A DNA stretch of 64,000 nt from Polychytrium aggregatum (Eukaryota; Chytridiomycota; Chytridiomycetes; Polychytriales). The notes beneath the pieces were generated by a model that did not search any database, was not told the origin of the DNA, and worked only from the letters and a program-made list of their open reading frames with translations. Positions within the stretch are counted from its first letter, which is position 1. Each line of letters begins with the position of its first letter. This document shows positions 48,216 to 58,048 of this stretch, piece after piece. A program made the translations under genes and the position numbers. Where the stretch lies: contig NW_026516214.1 in NCBI RefSeq assembly GCF_025602895.1, positions 372,001-436,000 on the forward strand, written 5' to 3'.

Positions 48216-49868
48216 ATGACTGCTCCTAACGTTACCTGCTTCTTCGAGAAGGAGACGGCTACCTGCCAGTTCATTGTCAGCGACCCTGGTGAGTTGATCT
48301 TGGCATAGCCCAGCTGAGCGATCGCCCCGCTTCCAGCCCCTGCAGTTCCAAGGCTGCTCTATTACCAGAGTATCTGACGCGTTGTTTCCTCTTCCCGACG
48401 CATTCCCGCACCACTCACAGCCACCAAGAAAACAGCCATCATCGACTCGGTCCTGGATTTCGACCCCATCCAAGCCATCGTCTCAACCACCTCGGCCGAT
48501 AATCTGCTCCAGCACATCCAGAGCAATGGTCTGATTGTCGAGTGGATTCTGGAGACACACTGCCACGCGGTGAGTCTGCTTGTTCGTTGCTTGCTACCGA
48601 ACACGAACATGACCCTTTATGGGGCTATATCCTCTGTCGTGCGGCCTCACTAATCCAGCACTCGCTTGCGTCTCCAGGACCATTTGACCGCTGCCCAATA
48701 TCTCAAGAAGAAGCTTGATGGAAAGGTACGAACCCGCCTCCATCGTCAGCCGCATGCCCCTGCTTGCTCTGTCCGATGGTGTGTGTATTGTCGCGAGACC
48801 CCCCGCTCCGCGCCGACCCCGGCACCAGAATCGCTCGCCGTGGGCTTTCCTGTCAATCAGATCTTGCCGATTTCGTCATTCGCAACTCACATGCTCGATT
48901 GCGCGATTTTCCACCGCATGTGTCCCGCGTCCTGCGACATTTCCTCCGGTCGCGCGTGCGACCTGACCAACAACAGCCCAAAGTCGCCATCGGCAAAAAC
49001 ATCACCGTCGTCCAGGAGACTTTCTCCAAGATCCTCAACTTCCCCGAGAGCTTCCCCAAAGACGGGCGCCAGTGGGACGTCCTCTTTGAGGATGGACAGG
49101 AGTGGACCCTTGGAAATCTCAAGTGCAAGATCATCCCGACCCGCGGCCACACCCCCGCCGATATCTCCTATCTGATTGGCAACTCGCTCTTCTGCGGCGA
49201 TTCGCTTTTCCTGGTACGCCACGGGCGCTCTGCTGGAATCATGGCTACCCGCTGGATGCAGGATGCCCGCCATCGGCTGCGTTGCATTTGTGTATCGCGT
49301 AGATACTGTCTCTTGCGTAAACCCATGGAGTCGCCAGTCTCGATCTGATCCCAGTCGTTAGCGCGCGATCTGACAATCTCAGCTATGTGAAGGCTCCTCA
49401 ATACGGTGCCTCCGTCATCCATACGAATTGGAGCTGATATCTGACATGCCAACTTTGCCCTCCTTTCCTTCCCAGCCTGATGTCGGGACAGCTCGATGCG
49501 ACTTCCCTGGTGGCAGTACCCATGACCTCTGGGAGAGCATCCAGAACCTCTTCAACACCCTGCCCAAAGACACCCCAGTCTACGTTGGCCACGACTACCC
49601 TCCCGGCGGTGACGATGGTCGCTCCAACCACCACTGGGTCTCCACCCTGGGCGAGCAGATGGAGTTGAACAAGCACGTCAAGGTCGGCACTCATCCGGAC
49701 GAGTTCAAGGAATGGAGAAACAATCGTGACGCCACGCTCAAGAACCCGCGCCTGCTTTTCCAGTCTCTGCAGGTCAATCTGCGCGCTGGAAATCTATCGG
49801 AAAACGCCAATTGCGAGCAAGTCTTCTTCCATATCCCTATTCGCGTTTCTGGTGGGCTTTGTTCCTGA
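48216..49868 (+). CDS. Metallo-beta-lactamase-fold hydrolase, persulfide dioxygenase (ETHE1/Blh)-like
   Basis: Predicted to oxidise glutathione persulfide to sulfite; a glyoxalase-II-like hydrolase is the alternative. Exons 48216-48288, 48421-48569, 48678-48725, 48977-49213 and 49476-49868 give 299 residues. Metal motif THCHADH occupies residues 70-76, split by an intron after HA. RGHTP (His148) and CGDSLF (Asp165) supply further ligands; DVGTARCDF and VGHDYPPG match ETHE1-type enzymes. The C-terminal third (EFKEWRNNRDATL, LLFQSLQVNLRAG) resembles bacterial Blh proteins, which I recall as sulfur dioxygenases. No obvious mitochondrial presequence was seen. The C-terminus after LRAGN is unusual and an unrecognised last exon is possible. 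Divergent from SUOX, the next enzyme in the same pathway. Confidence 0.85.
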
Positions 49869-50700
49869 ATCCAAAATCTGATCCCCCATCGTCCGCATGG
49901 AGATATCTGAGACTCGGATAGCAGCAGACCACAGCCCCATCCAATGAGCGAGCAGTATGCCCTGGGATCCCATCCTCAACGCCCTGTGCGTTTCATGACC
50001 GAGCAGCTATCATCCCATTCTCGACCTCTAGCGCCGCGCCGGATCTGTCGGTGACAACCTTCCGAAATGATGGCTGTGTTATAAGATCAAATTTATTCCA
50101 ACCAAATAAACTGCGTGGCGTTTTTCTATCACTGATTGACTGTGTCTACAAACATTGCTACCTCCGCCCCACTTAAGGAATGGACTCCATGGCCCCGACA
50201 AAGCATAGATCTCGCCTATAAGACACGATAGAAGGCCAGGCGATGAACGCCCTTTGATATAGCGATAGAGTCTGAACGGCACTCGTTGACCAAAGGTGCT
50301 GGGTTGCCGAACGGACCAGTTTGGCACCCTAGTCGTTATCCCTCACACTTCCGATGTGGCTTTGATTTGATCCAAAAGGAGCCTTCGCTCTTTGAATCAA
50401 GTGCCGTGGGTCGAATAAAGATGTATTCGATCATCTTGTTGTTGTCGACGAAGACGGAGAACCCCGAGCAAGCAAGCAGAGGCCCCTATATTGGACATGG
50501 GCTGATAAACCGAAGCCAGAAGTGGCACAAACGTCTAGCATCAGTCAGGAACGAGGACTTAGGTCGTCTGCTCGGCTCGCTGCCGACGACAGTGCATGAA
50601 CATCCAAGCTCAAGCCGACTCATCGGCGTCGCTTAAGTTATCTGGCCAATGGCCCCCTATCAAGGACAGCGGGGGGGGGTCTAAGCGGGCCTGATGACAA
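49869..50700. other. Intergenic before repeat island
   Basis: About 830 bp. It has a run of nine G at 50671-50679. No gene was recognised. Confidence 0.5.
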
Positions 50701-50714
50701 TAGAAGTATGCTTA

Positions 50715-50752
50715 ACCCAACTCAGTCCAACTCGGTCCAACTCGGTCTATCC
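50715..50752. repeat. Terminal 10-bp repeat GTCCAACTCG
   Basis: Three to four tandem units of about 10 bp just beyond the 3' end of the retroelement-like frame (minus-strand sense GAGTTGGACC). Short terminal tandem repeats are common at the 3' ends of non-LTR retrotransposons, but this alone does not prove one. Confidence 0.6.
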
Positions 50753-50835
50753 AGTGACAGTTTGGAATCTGCAGCTCCAACTTCCATGTCCAGACTTGTG
50801 CTGACGTATGCCTGTGGCACTACTTCCTCAGGCTC

Positions 50836-51669
50836 CTACTGTCGTGCGCGGCGTATCCGAGGGATTGGCGTCCACGACAGACATTCAGTTGCGATGTCAT
50901 CCAACACCGCCACGACATCCAGCCAGATCGCTGGTCTGTTGTTGAGGATTCGTTCGCGTTTGGCTCGCCATTTGCTCAGTTTTTCCTGGTCGATGGTGGC
51001 TGGTCTTGCGGGCACTCGAGCCAGCTTGGGGAGTGCGTCGATTGCAAGGTCGATGTACGTGATGCCTTCGGGGATCCTCGCAGGGTGTACATACTGCTCG
51101 AGACGGTTCTTGGCTCGGACACATTCCGACGCATGTTTCCTGTTCACGGGGACTTTGAGACCATTGGGTCCGGGCTTCCTGCACGCTCCATCAGGTTTGG
51201 GAGGGAAGCCTCCGACCCGCCAGAGAAACATTCTTCGGGCTTGAGCGACTGATATCACTGGCATCCGTGCGGTCAGGATAGGGTCTCCATCCCATTTGTA
51301 GGTGCCTGCGATCGACATCACCTTGTTTGGGTTTCTTTCCTTTTCGTATAAGCGCATAATCATTGCCTTCTTGATGGGAACGCCTGTCCCTGTCCCCTTC
51401 TCGAATAGGGCCGGTCTTGAATGCTCTGGGGAGGTTCTGTGCTGCTGTTCCAGCTCTTTCCAGGTGGCGTTTCCGGTCAGCTTGGAGAGGATCCTTTTGT
51501 TTGCATCCCTTACTGGGAGCTCCGCAATGTGTCTGAGCACCTGCGACGTGAGGAAGCCTGAGTCGCCCCTGCGATCGTACCAGCGGCCGAAGCACTTGAT
51601 CGTCAGTACTTGTTTCCGAGTTGACATGGAGTATATTCCTGGTACACTTGGAACAGTTGCAAAGCGCAA
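50836..51669 (-). pseudogene. Probable 5'-truncated retroelement-like fragment
   Basis: A 277-codon open frame with no good cellular match. The segment ARRMFLWRVGGFPP, followed by ACRKPGPNG and then RKHASECVRAK, has Cys and His spacing reminiscent of the C-terminal zinc-binding end of non-LTR reverse transcriptases. The upstream reverse transcriptase part is missing. The first dozen codons overlap the left end of the large palindrome, so the fragment appears cut there. A short tandem repeat lies beyond its stop at 50715-50752. It could instead be a lineage-specific gene; I rate the retroelement reading as moderate at best. Confidence 0.35.
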
Positions 51670-51770
51670 TAATCAAGCACGATGCGACGGAGAGAGCGAG
51701 GCAGATGGCCAGAGCGTCAGAGTGGTTAGAGTGTCAGAGTGTCGGAGTGGTCAGGGCCGAGCCACACCAG

Positions 51771-51830
51771 CAACAGCCAGCAACAGCCAGCAACAGCCAG
51801 CAACAGCCAGCAACAGCCAGCAACAGCCAG
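51771..51830. repeat. CAACAGCCAG array, six copies (left arm)
   Basis: Six exact 10-bp units; the mirrored array in the right arm at about 53281-53320 has four. Confidence 0.95.
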
Positions 51831-52018
51831 CAAAGCCGCTGCGACTCTGAATGCGGACACTGGGCCGGCGGGTGGCTGGTGGGCTGACTACAATCTGGAG
51901 GCGACATGGACAGATGGGCGACAGATGGGCGACAGATGGCTGACAGGCGGCTGACAGATGATAGACAACCCGCCCAGATTAGCCTGGTCATATATGCGTA
52001 TTGGTGTAATTGGATCGA

Positions 52019-52089
52019 GCCATGATAGTATAGTGGTAGTACATTGCGTTGTGGCCGCACCGACCCTGGTTCGATTCCAGGTCATGGCA
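52019..52089 (+). tRNA. tRNA-His (GUG), left arm
   Basis: 71 nt. Acceptor stem GCCATGA pairs with TCATGGC, followed by discriminator A. The anticodon loop TTGTGGC reads GUG, and the T arm CCTGG-TTCGATT-CCAGG pairs fully. The internal A box (TAGTATAGTGG) and B box (GGTTCGATTCC) are recognisable. The anticodon stem has a T-C mismatch at its outer pair and the D loop is one base shorter than the usual eukaryotic tRNA-His. Confidence 0.93.
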
Positions 52090-52094
52090 TTGTC

Positions 52095-52099
52095 TTTTT
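52095..52099 (+). terminator. RNA polymerase III T-run of left tRNA-His
   Basis: TTTTT five bases after the mature 3' end. Confidence 0.8.
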
Positions 52100-52181
52100 G
52101 CTCTGCTCTGTTCTGCCGTTTCGTCTCTTCGTCCCTTCGTCTCTTCTTCTTTCGGCCTGCATTTGCATTTGCTGTTTCTTG

Positions 52182-52235
52182 CATCTCCTGCATCTCCTGC
52201 ATCTCCTGCATCTCCTGCATCTCCTGCATCTCCTG
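52182..52235. repeat. CATCTCCTG array, six copies (left arm)
   Basis: Six exact 9-bp units; the mirrored array in the right arm has five (about 52896-52942). Confidence 0.95.
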
Positions 52236-52756
52236 CACGATCGGCATGATTTGTACTGCTTGAGTCTTCGCCGCCCTGCTCTCTCCACCTGCTTGCACTC
52301 CACTCACCGTCACTCCACCACTCGTCGCCAGTCCGCAATATCCCGCATCTACTCCACCAAAGCCACCAGCATTCGTCTGCCCAGTTCAAGTCCGCCGATA
52401 TCGATACTCCGTGGCCACTTGTCCTGTGTTTCCAGCTCACCACGGCGCTCACATCGATGCCGCCGATACTTCAGGCACCATCAACTGACATTCCGCACCA
52501 ATATTGTCAAGGCCAGACCCGTCCTGCTCCTGCTCCGGCGCTGGCTAGCTGGCTCGCCAACTCTCCCACCATGGTCATCATGCCGGAAGGCCCGAGTATC
52601 CGGCTCAATGGTGGACATCTGGGCCGCAGACCAACGAGCATCCGGGAGACAGATTGGTTGCGATCCGGTGTGGGCATGCAGGCAGGGACATCCAGACATC
52701 GGACGCAGCAGTGTGGAGATTCTCAACAAGTCGACCAAGACTGAATCGGGAGTGGT

Positions 52757-52800
52757 GGGAGTGGGAATGGGAGTGGGAATGGGAGTGGGAATGGGAGTGG
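52757..52800. repeat. GGGAGTGGGAAT array in right arm
   Basis: About 3.7 exact 12-bp units, not mirrored in the left arm, so it arose after the palindrome formed or was lost from one side. Confidence 0.9.
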
Positions 52801-53013
52801 AGCGTGAGTGGAGCGTGAGTGGTGTGCAAGCAGGTGGAGAGAGCAGGGCGGCGAAGACTCAAGCAGTACAAATCATGCCGATCGTGCAGGAGATGCAGGA
52901 GATGCAGGAGATGCAGGAGATGCAGGAGATGCAAGAAACAGCAAATGCAAATGCAGGCCGAAAGAAGAAGAGACGAAGGGACGAAGAGACGAAACGGCAG
53001 AACAGAGCAGAGC

Positions 53014-53018
53014 AAAAA
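53014..53018 (-). terminator. RNA polymerase III T-run of right tRNA-His
   Basis: AAAAA on the plus strand, TTTTT downstream of the minus-strand tRNA. Confidence 0.8.
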
Positions 53019-53023
53019 GAGAA

Positions 53024-53094
53024 TGCCATGACCTGGAATCGAACCAGGGTCGGTGCGGCCACAACGCAATGTACTACCACTATACTATCATGGC
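53024..53094 (-). tRNA. tRNA-His (GUG), right arm
   Basis: Exact reverse-complement copy of the left tRNA over all 71 nt, including the shortened D loop. Its upstream flank is conserved and its T-run is intact, so it should also be transcribable. Confidence 0.93.
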
Positions 53095-53639
53095 TCGATC
53101 CAATTACACCAATACGCATATATGACCAGGCTACTCTGGGCGGGTTGTCTATCATCTGTCAGCCGCCTGTCAGCCATCTGTCGCCCATCTGTCGCCCATC
53201 TGTCCATGTCGCCTCCAGATTGTAGTCAGCCCACCAGCCACCCGCCAGCCCAGTGTCCGCATTCAGAGCCGCAGCGGCTTTGCTGGCTGTTGCTGGCTGT
53301 TGCTGGCTGTTGCTGGCTGTTGCTGGTGTGGCTCGGCCCGACCACTCCGACACTCTGACACTCTAACCACTCCGACACTCTGGCCATCTGCATCGCTCTC
53401 TCCGTCGCATCGTGCTTGATCCTTGCACTTTGCAACTGTTCCAACTTTGCCCGCAGCATCAATATTTGTTTCCAAGGCCTCTCCAGCATCGTGATTTTGG
53501 ATTTGCTGTATATTTCGCAGGTTTGATTTGGTTATATCTCATTTCCTCCTCTTGAGAATGAGACTCACCGAAACATGAACTCCTCTGAGCCATCTTGGAC
53601 ATGATCGGCTGATATCAATGCATTTTCCGGGTTTGATCG

Positions 53640-56600
53640 TCATTCTTTGCGATATCCAAGATGGTTTCTTTCGGGCTGCATCAATTCATTCACAAAGCCC
53701 TCGACGATTCTGTCGAGTGCAGCCTTGGCAGCCTCGGAGGTTTTGCCGCCCAACTCACTATAGTACTTGATCTGAAACCGCGGTTTCCAGTTGGAATATT
53801 CAATTGTTAGCGAGTCCATCATTGCCGATAATCTCGCTCACATTCAGCGTTCTTACCTTGGGCTCTGTTCCGGATGTTCTTAGGGTGAGGACACCGCCAT
53901 TTTCAAATCTGTTGAAAGCAACGATAAGTCTGTGCTCAAAAAGACTCCTATGACCTTGACCCCAAGTTACCTGAATGTTATCATCTCCGAAGAGGCGGAC
54001 ACCGGAAGCACCGGCTTGTTGTCAGCTTGCATTGAGTCGTATCCAATGGTCAGGTCACGAATCGCAGTAACTTTGCTTCCTCCAATCACTCGTGGATATT
54101 GAAGCTCGTACTTGAAAGGAGACTGCTACGCGAGATGTCGAGCAAATATGAATATGTGACAAGGCTCGAGAATCCGTAACGATGCTTTCACAGCCACTTA
54201 CCGCCGACGGAACCTGTTGCCAAACAGAACTGTTATTATCTGCTCCAATTACAACCAGTCTTCCTTTCTGTCTTGCTCACCGGGTTCGTCCCTGTGCATC
54301 CAGCAAAGGCTGAGCTCTGTAAGCGATCAGACGAGGTTCTTACCGGTGTTTCTCCAAATCGAATTCTTTCAAATATTCTCTTGATCGTGAGCGGATCATG
54401 ACATACAAAATAAGAGTTGTTGGAAACAAAGTAGCCGAATCTTGATCATCAATATATGGTGTTTGTAATTAATCAAGTGCTCAGTGCTCAGTGCTCAGTG
54501 CTCAGGCATGATATCGGCAGCATATGAACTTGGGCGTAGTTTGCAATATTCTTCAATATCATGACATACTCTCGACGCAGCGAATCCAAATATCCAAATA
54601 AGGTCATTTCCTTCTTCTGAAGCTGAACAACGAGCTCGCCGCAGACCGCCAGAGCACTGATGCCGTCCTTGTCGCGAACGATGTCGCCGATCATAAAGCC
54701 GATGGCCTCTTCATAGGCAAACAAAACCTGGTAATCCTCGCTGCTCTCCAGATCGATTGCTCGATTTCCAAGCCACCTAAGTTGTAAATTGGAGCCACGT
54801 CGTTGCTTGCATGAGCGATCCGACTTTCACAGTATATAATGTCCACACAAATGCCGATCCAAGCCAACGCTTACTTGAAGCCCGTAAGGGTTTCTTCGAA
54901 CCTAAATCCTCTGGCTTTGCCGACATACTCAAGCATTTTCGACGATACCGTGCTTGCGAGCATGGCATACTTTCCGTGCGGCAAATTCTGGGATAAATGA
55001 CATCCAAACAACGTTCCAATTTCGTTGCCCGAAAAAACGTGCCACTCCCCGCTATGGACAAGTGTCAGTAATTGTGTATACTGTGCTCACCATATTGGAT
55101 GCGATGTGACCACATATCTATGCTTACCTCGGGAGCTGCTCAGCTAGAGCAAATCGATCAGCATCGGGATCGTTTGCAAACACCACCTTAGCCCCGTGAG
55201 CCTCGGCAGTTTTGAAAGCGAGAGCCTGTGAATCGACGCCAGCAACTCAGTCATCCTTGATAATGTCGAAAAGTAGAAGGTCGACACTCGTCGATTTTTG
55301 CGATCGCGGCCGCTGTGACTGTGCTGATACTCACTAGGGAGCCCTTGCCCTCTTCTGGATTGGGAAACTCCTATGTCACAGCTATATGATCAGCCCAGAA
55401 CGCGTCGTCGGCTCAATTTCCAAGGTGCCACAGGACATTGCTTGAATCTTTATGTTTATGACACCCACCACAGTTGGGAAATCCGGATCCGGAAGCACCT
55501 ACGTCATGTAGATGAATGTCGTGTTAAAATGGGGTGCTCACATGCAGCGACACACGACGCGAGTTTACCTGAGCCTCCGTTGGAATCAAAGTGGGCAGAC
55601 CAAACCGTTCAAAAGCACGCTTGGCAAACTCAAAGCCTACGCCATGCATGGCGGTGTAGCAGATTCGGACTTGCGAGGCAATGTTGTCCTCCCTAGTCAA
55701 CGGGGCAGTCGGCTGTCAAGATCAGAGTGAAAAGAGGCTCGGCTCCCTCAAATGTGCGGGCTTACTTGTGCTGACAGAGCTTCTCGATTTTATCAAAATA
55801 TTCTTTCACGATCGATTCGCCCAAACGGACGCATAGGGAAGATGTCTCGACAAGTTGGTAATCCCAAGTCCAGGGAACCAGATTTTCGCTACAATGATGC
55901 AGAGTTGATTACGATCGGCGAGCGAATGGTGTGGTGGCGCATTTTCAGCAACCCCACCACTGCCCACTTACATGATTTTCGAGGCGATTCCTTTGTCATG
56001 AGGAGGAATAATCTATCGATCCGAAAGAGCAATTGGTGGGACAGCACAAACGATGGACCAATATGAGCCATCGTAAAGACATTGGAGTGTCTCCGCCCTT
56101 CTGGAAGTGAGTTTTACCTGGCATCCGTTTCCCCAATAAACCTTATAGCCTGTTGGGAAGTTGAAATCACGATCGTAAATAACAACATCGACTAGCTACA
56201 TAGTCAATATCCATCCTTCTCCCGGTTCACAATCTATCGATCTATCGATCTATTTGCAACCCTTTGGCTCACCGTTGTCGTTTTTCGGATTGTGTGACGC
56301 CGTTATCATGATACCAGCAACAGCCCCAAGGGTCTTCACTGCAAATGGCTGGGATTCAAAAAATGCACCTGATCAATAACATAGACAAGGTAGGTTGCTC
56401 GAGCGATCGTCTTTCAACTCACTTACCACCAACGGCGTATGAACCAGATCGGGATAATAATACACTTTGACTCCTTGCGATAAAAATACGGCTGCCGTCA
56501 ATCTGCGGGCAGTTGAGCGATCAGCAAATGGGAACAGCGGAGGCGACACCTTTCCTCCTTGGTGCGCCGTCGAAAGCGATTGGCGGCTCGCTACAATCCC

Positions 56601-57266
56601 TTACCTGGCGAACGAGTCCGAGTTGTGGCGGTGGTCATGGCCAACAACGACTCCAGCTGCCGATACAGACTCCGTGGTCAATGTAGCCACCAGGTAACGA
56701 AGCAAGCCCTGCGATGCTTGGATGACCGTAAGGTCGTTCATAAAGGCATAGCCAGCCTTCATGGCCGATCGGAGGCCTGGATCGAAGAAAACAAGGTCGA
56801 GTGAGCCAGTCGATTGCTCGGCCCACATCGTCACCATCCCGGCTCGAATATCGGCTGATCAAGGTGCATGGCTTTGTATACAGGGGTATGCCTGTAAGCT
56901 CTTACGGTGGCAGCAGCCCAATCCTCCATCGGCTCACCCGCTCGAATGTGCTCACCAGCCGTGCCAAAAGTCATCCTCTCGCCAAGCCTCTGCTGAAGCT
57001 CTTGGACATCGCCATTGTCAAGGAGTGTCTGAATCTCTTTGTGTGTTCTGGGGTTCTGCAAGAATAGCCTGGATCAGCATTGGCGAGGCCGTTGTTGAAC
57101 ACTGCGATGGCTCTGCTCAGTGCCAGGCTTCAACATCACCCGACCCGAGGTTTCGGCGTGCTTGATTATATCTGATCCGCTCTGCACGGGTGTCCTTAGC
57201 CCCTACCTTATCCAGACTCAGGTATTCGCGGGCCGCTTGGATGATATCGACGTGCGCTTGAGCCAT
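53640..57266 (-). CDS. PGM2: Phosphoglucomutase-2-type alpha-phosphohexomutase (phosphopentomutase)
   Basis: Cytosolic mutase interconverting ribose-1-P and ribose-5-P, or glucose phosphates. Eighteen exons from 57266-57207 to 53771-53640 give 590 residues, near the 610 usual for PGM2. Every junction is phase-consistent. Landmarks in order: FGTAGLRSAMKAGYAFMND; phospho-serine loop TASHNPKNDNGYKVYWGNG; YTAMHGVGFEFAKRAFERFG; metal loop FANDPDADRFALAEQ; WHVFSGNEIGTLFG; FAYEEAIGF; and the phosphate-binding loop LRTSGTEPKIKYYSELG. Exons are as short as 30-41 nt. One stretch (54343-54111) may hide an extra tiny exon. Base composition is more AT-rich than the neighbouring genes. Not to be confused with yeast PGM2, a PGM1-type enzyme; the yeast counterpart is PGM3. 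Confidence 0.95.
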
Positions 57267-58048
57267 GGTGATAGCGCCTTACTTGCGGCTGAGGAATGGG
57301 GGGGGGTAATGCTCCGGGTTGACGAAGGTGAAGACCAAAAAGGCGCGTGTTGTTTGCACTATCAATTTTTTCAGTGTCGTGTTGCGTTGGGAAGGCCAGA
57401 GCGAGCCCGGCTGGCGCAACAATGCCGACAGCCGAGCGATGCTGTGGTGATCGGGGCCACGGCGGGCCTGCTCGACTCGCCGAATGTTCGAGACATACAG
57501 CCTTCAAAACCAGCCCGTTGCGAGCCTGACTCCAATGGGATGCAGCATGGGTGATGGTGCCCCTGCCACGACCAGGACAGGCTTACTTTGGTGGACAGGT
57601 GGGTAATGGAAGGCTCAACGGCCGCCATCAAGCTGTTTCCACCGGCTCAGTCGATCCATATCTCATCTCGCCTGTAACTGTATCGGTCAACGTGGCTGAT
57701 CATATCCCTCCTCAGTTGACCGCTGCCGTCGCGGCGACCGGGGACGGAATCAACGCACTCATTGGTGATACGTATCTGCCGATGCAGTCCTGCTGGGGTC
57801 TGTCAGGGACCCGACTTGGAATGTCCCGGCGAGTGGCCAAATGGACAAGAGGACCAGTCCAATCCTGGTTATTAGCAAGGACGACGGGCCTCAAGTCGAT
57901 CAGCTGTCTGAAGAGCATGTGTATGATGGGTAAAGAAAGGGCAGTTTTGAGGGGGGATCGTATTTCCATCAGTCGCCTCGGCTACCCATCAGCGTCCCAC
58001 CGCGGGCCCGTGCATCATCCCGGCCGATCAACCATGTTGCGCACGGAA
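57267..58048. other. Intergenic: PGM2-type promoter side and ArfGAP 3' flank
   Basis: About 780 bp, with a run of nine G at 57298-57306. Open frames have no recognised signature. Confidence 0.5.

Larger units (their letters stand above)
51648..53445. repeat. Large imperfect palindrome (inverted repeat) carrying two tRNA-His genes
   Basis: Left arm about 51,648-52,322 and right arm about 52,750-53,445 are reverse complements over some 675-695 bp, separated by about 430 bp. Each arm contains, from outside inward, a CAACAGCCAG array, an ACAGATGGGCG-type stretch, a tRNA-His gene with T-run and a CATCTCCTG array. Copy numbers differ: CAACAGCCAG six versus four, CATCTCCTG six versus five. Scattered point differences also exist (for example CAGATTAG versus CAGAGTAG). 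A further array, GGGAGTGGGAAT, is present only in the right arm. Confidence 0.95.

Noticed and set aside
51771-52235. Regular short repeats considered as a CRISPR array
   Set aside because: Units of 9-10 bp are directly adjacent with no unique spacers, and the host is eukaryotic.
52044-53225. A 393-codon frame through the palindrome
   Set aside because: It crosses both tRNA genes and low-complexity arrays and is symmetrical because of the inverted repeat.
56831-57061. Reading through the FGTAG motif without splicing in the PGM2-type gene
   Set aside because: The continuation is unrelated to the family, whereas splicing at GTGAGC to the LRSAMKAG exon restores the conserved sequence.
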